Shown here: piece by piece, positions 7,894-12,183 of the stretch
Layout of the letters: every line of letters begins with the position of its first letter
Position numbering within the stretch: position 1 is the stretch's first letter
Assembly: GCA_026983755.1 (NCBI GenBank)
Contig: JALSTL010000099.1
Location: 1 to 12,183, forward strand
Reading direction: 5' to 3'
Length of the DNA: 12,183 bases
From: Melioribacteraceae bacterium
GTDB taxonomy: Bacteria > Bacteroidota > Ignavibacteria > Ignavibacteriales > Melioribacteraceae
Made by a program: the position numbers and the translations under genes
The notes under the pieces: model-generated
Database searches by the model: none
Seen by the model: the letters and a program-made list of their open reading frames with translations, nothing else
Told to the model about the DNA's origin: nothing

Positions 7894-10800
7894 ATGAAAA
7901 AAATTATTTTCTTACTTACACTCCTATTAATTGAAACCAAAATAATTTATGCACAATTAGATAGTTACGATCCCGAATTTAACTGGTTTACATTAAAAGG
8001 AAAACATATTTATGTGCATTATCACGAAGAAACCGAACGCACGGCAAGAACAGTTCTTAAAATAGCCGAAGAAGTTTGGGGACCAATTACAAGACTATAC
8101 CAATATGAACCCGACATTGTACATTTTGTAATAAAAGATATTGATGATTATTCAAACGGTGCCACATATTTTTTTGATAACAAAATAGAAATTTGGTCTT
8201 CATCTTTGGATTTTGATTTACGCGGAACTCATAATTGGTTGCGTAATGTTATTTCACACGAATTTACGCACATGGTACAAATACAAGCATCAATGAAAAT
8301 AGGAAGAGCAACACCGGCAATATACTTACAATATTTAAACTACGAAGATAAAAGACGTCCCGATATTCTTTACGGATTTCCTAATTTTATTGCCTCATAT
8401 CCGTTGGCATCTATTAACATTCCGGCTTGGTTTGCCGAAGGAACGGCACAATATATGAGAAGGGAATTTAATTATGATAATTGGGATTCGCATCGCGATA
8501 TGATTTTACGATTGTACGCAATTAAAAACAAAATGCTTACTTGGAATCAAATGGGTATTTTTAGCAAAACAAGCTTGGGTAACGAATCTGTTTATAATTC
8601 CGGTTTTGCTCTTACTCGCTATATAGCACAAAAATACGGCGAAGATAAATTAAGGAAAATTTCCTACAAACTTGGTAAGCTTACAAATTTTACCATTGAT
8701 GCCGCCTTTGAAGATGTGCTTGGTAAAAACGGTAATGAAATTTATAACCAGTGGAGTTCCTTTATAAAGAAAGATTATAAAAAAAGAATAAAATTCGTAC
8801 AAGAAAATTTAATACAAGGAAAACAACTTGTTAAAAAAGGATTCGGAAATTTTTATCCTATTGCATCACCCGATGATAAAAGCATTTATTTTATTTCCAA
8901 TATAGGCGGTGATTATTTTTCAACTTCGGGAATATTTAAGATTGATTCTGCAAATCAATCACCCGAATCCGTTAAACAAGGTATCCGATCAACTTTTAAT
9001 TTTATTAAAGGAACCAATAAAATAATATATGCCAAACTAAGTGAAGAAAATCCTAAGTGGAGAAAAGTACATGATCTTTATATTTACGATTTGGACAAAG
9101 ACGAAGAAACAAGAATAACATTCGGTTTGCGTGCAAACAATCCCAATGTTTCTCACGATGGAAAAAAAATAGTTTTTGTTTTTCAACAAGACGGAACTTC
9201 CAATTTGGGTACGGTTGATATTGACGGAAAGAATTTTAAAAGATTAACTTTTTATGAAACGGGTGAACAAGTTTACAATCCTAAATTTTCACCCGGCGAT
9301 AGTTTAATTATATTCGGCTACTCCTATCATCAAGGAAGAGATATTGCTTCAATAAAAATTGACGGTTCCGATAAAAAATTTATAATGAATACTCCGTTCG
9401 ACGAACGCAATCCTACTTTTGATAATGAAGGTAACATAATTTATTCATCCGATAAAACCGGAATCTTTAACATTTATAAATTTAATATTAAAACAAAAAA
9501 ATCCGTTCAACTTACAAATGTAGTTGGCGGTGCTTTTATGCCTTACGTAAAAAATAATGGTAACATTATTTATGCCGGTTATACGGTTTCCGGTTATAAA
9601 ATATTTGAAATAAATAAAAAAGAAACTGAAAAAGTTAATCCGCAAAAAAAATATATTATAAGAAAAAATCCGCCGTTGGATCTTGTTAAAAGTAACGGAG
9701 ATTTAACAAAGAAAGAAATAAGCAGACTTAAAAATTTTAACGACTATAAACTACCGAACATACAAAGAGAAAAATACTCCGGTGAATTTACGAATTTAAC
9801 TATATTGCCGTTTATCCGTTATGACAATTATAACACATCAAAAAATTTTTTTGATAAAATTAAACCCGGCGTTTATCTTGGTTCTACCGATATGCTTAAC
9901 AGATATTCGTTATTTGCCGGAGGTTCAATAAACAAAAGAATGGAACGAGATTTGTTTTTATCTTTCTTCTACAGAAACAAAGTTCCTTTACTTTTTAGTC
10001 TCGGTTTAAAACCGGTAATTTCGTTGGATTTATTTTCCATTAGCAGAAAGTCTGATGTTGATATTAAATTCGGTGTTGATAATACTACCGATCCGCCGAC
10101 TTATGAAAATATAGTAAATACAAATGTAACATATAATTTATTTGAAGTTGATTTGGCGGCAAAGCATAAAATTTTTTCCTCAAAAAATCATATTGAATTC
10201 AGATTTATTTATAGTCAATATTCCGCAAGCATCGGTAGTTTTATTTTCCCAAACTCTAATGTGTTATATCCAAGCAGTAGCGATGAATATTTTATCGGAA
10301 GAAATTTACAATTAAAATATACTTATAAATCATTAGCTCCTACAATTGATAGAGACATAAATCCCGTTGGAACAGACATTGAATTTAAGTATAATTATGA
10401 ATTAAATAAATATAATCCGGAAAGTGAATACGAAGCAAAAAACGGTGCATTGGTACCGGTTTACAAAAATTTTAATTTTCATCGTTTGGAATTAAACATA
10501 AGAAAATATTTTCCGGTCTTTAACAATCATACGCTTTCGGCAAGGTTTAGAGCGGGAACAATTTTAGGTACCAAAGTTCCCGATTTCTTTGATTTTTATC
10601 TCGGCGGTTTGATTGGTATGAAAGGCTTTCCGTTTTATGCAATTAGCGGTAACGAACTTATTTGGTTAAATTTAACATACAGAATTCCGGTATTTAAAAA
10701 CATAGATTACCGTTTAGGACATTTATATTTCGATAAACTTTTCTTTTCGGTAAGCGGAGATTTCGGAAATGCTTGGACAGAAGGTTTTCCAAAATTAAAT

Positions 10801-10989
10801 GATTTCAAAAAAGGTATAGGTGCCGAACTAAGATTAAAGATGATATCTTTTTATATGTTTCCGACAAGTTTATTTTTCAATGCTTCCTATTCGTTCGATA
10901 AATATCAAAAAACCATAAGAGGCGAAACCGTTAATTATGGTAAAGAATGGAAATTCTATGGCGGAATACTTTTTGATTTTTCTTTTTAG
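7894..10989 (+). CDS. Outer-membrane protein: gluzincin (peptidase MA-like) domain, PD40 beta-propeller and Omp85/D15-like barrel
   Basis: The product has 1031 residues and three parts. After a signal peptide (cleavage near YA/Q at 20-21) comes a zinc peptidase domain (about 30-300). Its HEFTH is at 122-126 and the downstream glutamate is in PAWFAEGTAQY (Glu182), the gluzincin/peptidase MA pattern. All expected ligands are present, so it is probably active. Residues about 318-575 hold TolB-like PD40/WD40 repeats (IASPDDKSIYF, VSHDGKKIVF, KFSPGDSLIIF, TFDNEGNIIY). A lysine-rich linker (about 576-640) leads to a C-terminal barrel with an Omp85-like loop-6 segment GGLIGMKGFPFY (Lys910 where VRGF has Arg), and a final strand ending in Phe, as expected for BAM-inserted barrels. 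No POTRA repeats are seen. The domains would sit on one side of the outer membrane; which side is unknown. The substrate is unknown. It starts 28 bases after the M6-like gene without a clear ribosome site. Confidence 0.85.
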   Translation: MKKIIFLLTLLLIETKIIYAQLDSYDPEFNWFTLKGKHIYVHYHEETERTARTVLKIAEEVWGPITRLYQYEPDIVHFVIKDIDDYSNGATYFFDNKIEIWSSSLDFDLRGTHNWLRNVISHEFTHMVQIQASMKIGRATPAIYLQYLNYEDKRRPDILYGFPNFIASYPLASINIPAWFAEGTAQYMRREFNYDNWDSHRDMILRLYAIKNKMLTWNQMGIFSKTSLGNESVYNSGFALTRYIAQKYGEDKLRKISYKLGKLTNFTIDAAFEDVLGKNGNEIYNQWSSFIKKDYKKRIKFVQENLIQGKQLVKKGFGNFYPIASPDDKSIYFISNIGGDYFSTSGIFKIDSANQSPESVKQGIRSTFNFIKGTNKIIYAKLSEENPKWRKVHDLYIYDLDKDEETRITFGLRANNPNVSHDGKKIVFVFQQDGTSNLGTVDIDGKNFKRLTFYETGEQVYNPKFSPGDSLIIFGYSYHQGRDIASIKIDGSDKKFIMNTPFDERNPTFDNEGNIIYSSDKTGIFNIYKFNIKTKKSVQLTNVVGGAFMPYVKNNGNIIYAGYTVSGYKIFEINKKETEKVNPQKKYIIRKNPPLDLVKSNGDLTKKEISRLKNFNDYKLPNIQREKYSGEFTNLTILPFIRYDNYNTSKNFFDKIKPGVYLGSTDMLNRYSLFAGGSINKRMERDLFLSFFYRNKVPLLFSLGLKPVISLDLFSISRKSDVDIKFGVDNTTDPPTYENIVNTNVTYNLFEVDLAAKHKIFSSKNHIEFRFIYSQYSASIGSFIFPNSNVLYPSSSDEYFIGRNLQLKYTYKSLAPTIDRDINPVGTDIEFKYNYELNKYNPESEYEAKNGALVPVYKNFNFHRLELNIRKYFPVFNNHTLSARFRAGTILGTKVPDFFDFYLGGLIGMKGFPFYAISGNELIWLNLTYRIPVFKNIDYRLGHLYFDKLFFSVSGDFGNAWTEGFPKLNDFKKGIGAELRLKMISFYMFPTSLFFNASYSFDKYQKTIRGETVNYGKEWKFYGGILFDFSF

Positions 10990-10993
10990 AGGG
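10988..10993 (+). promoter_or_regulatory. Weak ribosome-binding site deciding the start at 11000
   Basis: AGAGGG lies 6 bases before the ATG at 11000 and overlaps the TAG stop of the preceding gene. It supports this start over the in-frame ATG at 10937, which lies inside the barrel gene. Confidence 0.45.
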
Positions 10994-10999
10994 ATAAAA

Positions 11000-11896
11000 A
11001 TGAACAAAACAATTTTAATTTTATTGCTTAACATTTCGGTTTTATTATCGCAACAAACAAAGAAAAAATATTTAACCGGCTCGTTAAAAAACGATACACA
11101 ATTTATACTAAACAAAAATAAATATTCTCCGGAAAAATTTGATTCTGATGTTTATAGCCATAAAAAGAAAATTCCACTCGAAGCCGGTTCCTATTCGTTT
11201 TTATTACCCGGCATCGGACAACTTTACAATCACGATTATTTACTTGCCGGTGCATTCTTGGGTGTAGAAGCCGTTGCCGTTGCTTTAACAATTATTTATA
11301 ATAACAAAGGCGATAATCAAACACAATTTTTTGAAAATTATGCAAATCAACATTGGAGTGCTGTTCGTTATGCAAAGTGGACCTTCAAACATTTGGAAAA
11401 ACTTAATCCGGAAATTAATCAAGACCGAGTAAATTACTACAACCAAAATTTAATTGTTAATAATAAAGTTAATTGGGATGTACTTAACGAATTGGAAAAC
11501 GAAGTCAGTCAATCACCAGGTGGACAGTATTATTCGCATCGTCTTGCTCCTTATGGTGATCAGCAATATTATGAAATGATTGGAAAATATACGCAGTTCA
11601 ATGTCGGCTGGGATCAATTCGGTGATGAAAATACCGATTTTACTTTTGGTGTAGATTCGGTTATTCCGCAATTCAAGTATTATTCGAAACAACGCGGCAA
11701 AGCAAACGATTATTACAACGGAGCAAAGTGGGCTGTTATAACAATTGTTACCAATCATTTTATAAGTGCGTTGGAAGCAGCTTGGGGTGCAAGCAGATTT
11801 AATAAAAAATTAAAAATGAATATTTCGGTGCAAAAAGAAACAATTGGTTTTTATACCGATTATTATCCCAGATTAAATATTAAAATGAATTTTTGA
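11000..11896 (+). CDS. Exported DUF5683-like protein of unknown function
   Basis: The 298-residue product starts with a signal-like hydrophobic segment (residues 4-16, possible cleavage near LLS/QQ at 17-18). A polar stretch leads to EAGSYSFLLPGIGQLYNHDY (61-80) and a hydrophobic helix at about 81-99. The PG-GQ-Y motif beside a membrane segment is characteristic of DUF5683-like proteins in Bacteroidota. The middle (about 100-240) is polar and rich in Tyr, Asn and Gln. A second moderately hydrophobic segment lies at about 242-264, before a basic KK motif and a short beta-like C-terminus. ATG 11000 is chosen because it begins the signal-like segment, follows AGAGGG and leaves a 10-base gap to the previous stop. 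The in-frame ATG at 10937 would add 21 residues overlapping the upstream gene. No enzymatic motif is seen. Being last in the run of envelope genes suggests an envelope role, but this is inference. Confidence 0.75.
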   Translation: MNKTILILLLNISVLLSQQTKKKYLTGSLKNDTQFILNKNKYSPEKFDSDVYSHKKKIPLEAGSYSFLLPGIGQLYNHDYLLAGAFLGVEAVAVALTIIYNNKGDNQTQFFENYANQHWSAVRYAKWTFKHLEKLNPEINQDRVNYYNQNLIVNNKVNWDVLNELENEVSQSPGGQYYSHRLAPYGDQQYYEMIGKYTQFNVGWDQFGDENTDFTFGVDSVIPQFKYYSKQRGKANDYYNGAKWAVITIVTNHFISALEAAWGASRFNKKLKMNISVQKETIGFYTDYYPRLNIKMNF

Positions 11897-11980
11897 TAAA
11901 AAATTTGGGTTTTTGTACATGGGTAATTTTATAAAATATACTAAAAACAAAATAATTTTCGTGAAAAGAGAAATTAAAAT

Positions 11981-12064
11981 TTGTCATTCTGAATTCGCTG
12001 TGGCGAATGAAGAATCTTAATGCCACTCGAAATAGAGATCTTTGGCTCCGCTCAAGTACGACAA
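11981..12064. repeat. Degenerate palindromic intergenic element (REP/MITE-like)
   Basis: The left arm begins TTGTCATTCTGA and ends GAAGAATCT (11981-12017). The right arm (12036-12064) begins AGATCT and ends ACGACAA. Its reverse complement starts TTGTCGTACTTGAGCGG and ends AAAGATCT. The arms are thus imperfect inverted repeats around an 18-base core (12018-12035). The region is more G+C-rich than its flanks and lies outside genes. It resembles the TTGTCATTCTGAGC...GAAGAATCT palindromes that I recall as multi-copy intergenic repeats in various environmental bacteria; copy number here cannot be seen. It carries no ORF, so any mobility would be in trans. Confidence 0.55.
11986..12015 (+). other. 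Hairpin within the left arm of the repeat, with tandem GA/GA mismatch
   Basis: ATTCT (11986-11990) pairs with AGAAT (12011-12015), and ATTCGC (11993-11998) pairs perfectly with GCGAAT (12003-12008) around a TGTG loop. The two stems are separated by GA facing GA. It is not followed by a T run, so it is not a standard intrinsic terminator. It could act as a structured 3' end for the upstream transcript. Confidence 0.45.
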
Positions 12065-12130
12065 AATAATGTTTTGCTTTGTGAGAGTTTTGTGAACAAA
12101 GATTTCTTTTAATTCATAACTTTTAATTTT

Positions 12131-12138
12131 TAACTTTG
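12131..12138 (+). promoter_or_regulatory. Possible Bacteroidota-type -7 box before the GTPase gene
   Basis: TAACTTTG matches the TANNTTTG -7 consensus of Bacteroidota primary sigma factor promoters exactly. No TTTG or TTG lies at the expected -33 distance, and the start codon is only 8 bases downstream, implying a very short or absent leader. In such A+T-rich DNA a chance match is quite possible. Confidence 0.22.
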
Positions 12139-12146
12139 GACTAACA

Positions 12147-12183
12147 ATGCCAATACCTTTAGTTGTAATTGTCGGAAGACCTA
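12147..12183 (+). CDS. der: Start of a GTPase gene, probably ribosome-assembly GTPase Der (EngA); 3'-partial
   Basis: Only 12 codons are in the window, reading MPIPLVVIVGRP. A short beta strand leading straight into GRP within the first dozen residues is the start of the G1/P-loop (GRPNVGKS) of TrmE-Era-EngA-family GTPases. In Der the P-loop comes this close to the N-terminus. Era is the main alternative, but it usually has a somewhat longer lead-in. Der is a two-GTPase-domain factor for large-subunit assembly and is unrelated to the envelope genes upstream. The 250-base gap with a repeat element suggests a separate transcription unit. No Shine-Dalgarno site is seen before the ATG. Confidence 0.62.
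   Translation, partial: MPIPLVVIVGRP

Larger units (their letters stand above)
11897..12146 (+). other. Intergenic region between the envelope gene run and the GTPase gene
   Basis: This is the longest stretch without a gene (250 bases). It contains an A+T-rich segment (about 11897-11980), a degenerate palindromic element (11981-12064) and an A+T-rich leader before the GTPase start, with a TAACTTTG box at 12131-12138. No tRNA or riboswitch pattern and no G+C-rich hairpin followed by a T run was found. Confidence 0.6.

Noticed and set aside
7554..7940. 128-codon minus-strand ORF across the M6-like and peptidase-barrel gene junction
   Set aside because: It is antisense to a well-supported T9SS C-terminal domain and the next gene's signal peptide. 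Its Phe/Ile/Tyr-rich composition is what reverse-complemented A+T-rich coding DNA gives.
10937..10999. In-frame ATG at 10937 as the start of the DUF5683-like gene
   Set aside because: It would overlap the barrel gene by 53 bases and place a polar leader before the signal-like segment. ATG 11000 has a ribosome site at a normal distance.
11897..11920. A-run and T-run just after the DUF5683-like stop as an intrinsic terminator
   Set aside because: The possible stem is only about five A-T pairs with no G+C core, too weak to call.
1..12183. CRISPR arrays, tRNA/rRNA genes, transposase genes or prophage genes
   Set aside because: No regularly spaced direct repeats, RNA gene folds or mobile-element proteins were seen on either strand.

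Overview
The window is AT-rich, densely coding DNA with every recognisable gene on the + strand. It carries a type IX secretion system (T9SS) sortase of the PorU type, a PorV homologue and a cargo-type protein with a T9SS C-terminal sorting domain. T9SS is essentially restricted to the Bacteroidota/Chlorobiota/Ignavibacteriota group. The low GC, protein style and gene mix suggest an Ignavibacteria-like or other deep-branching member; this is inference, not a database match.

Layout: (1) 2-3688, a 5'-truncated porU-like C25 cysteine peptidase with its own sorting-type C-terminal domain; (2) 3744-4910, porV, an outer-membrane barrel; (3) 4917-7865, a secreted M6-metalloprotease-like protein with a T9SS C-terminal domain in which the expected zinc motif HEXXH is replaced by SSIAS; (4) 7894-10989, a 1031-residue protein combining an intact HEFTH gluzincin-type peptidase domain, TolB-like PD40 repeats and a C-terminal outer-membrane barrel resembling Omp85/D15; (5) 11000-11896, a small exported protein resembling DUF5683; (6) a 250-base gap holding a degenerate palindromic repeat element; (7) 12147-12183, the first codons of a GTPase gene, most likely der/engA.

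Genes 1-5 are separated by 55, 6, 28 and 10 bases and probably form one transcription unit. A plausible reading is a cell-envelope module. PorU and PorV form the attachment and processing complex that finishes T9SS export. The M6-like protein is a client that would pass through it. The peptidase-propeller-barrel protein is an outer-membrane partner or independent envelope protease. The DUF5683-like protein is unassigned. The other T9SS parts (PorK/L/M/N, SprA and others) are not in the window.

The most interesting points are the apparently dead M6 protease encoded beside the sortase, the three-part peptidase-propeller-barrel protein, and the repeat element between the envelope genes and the GTPase gene.
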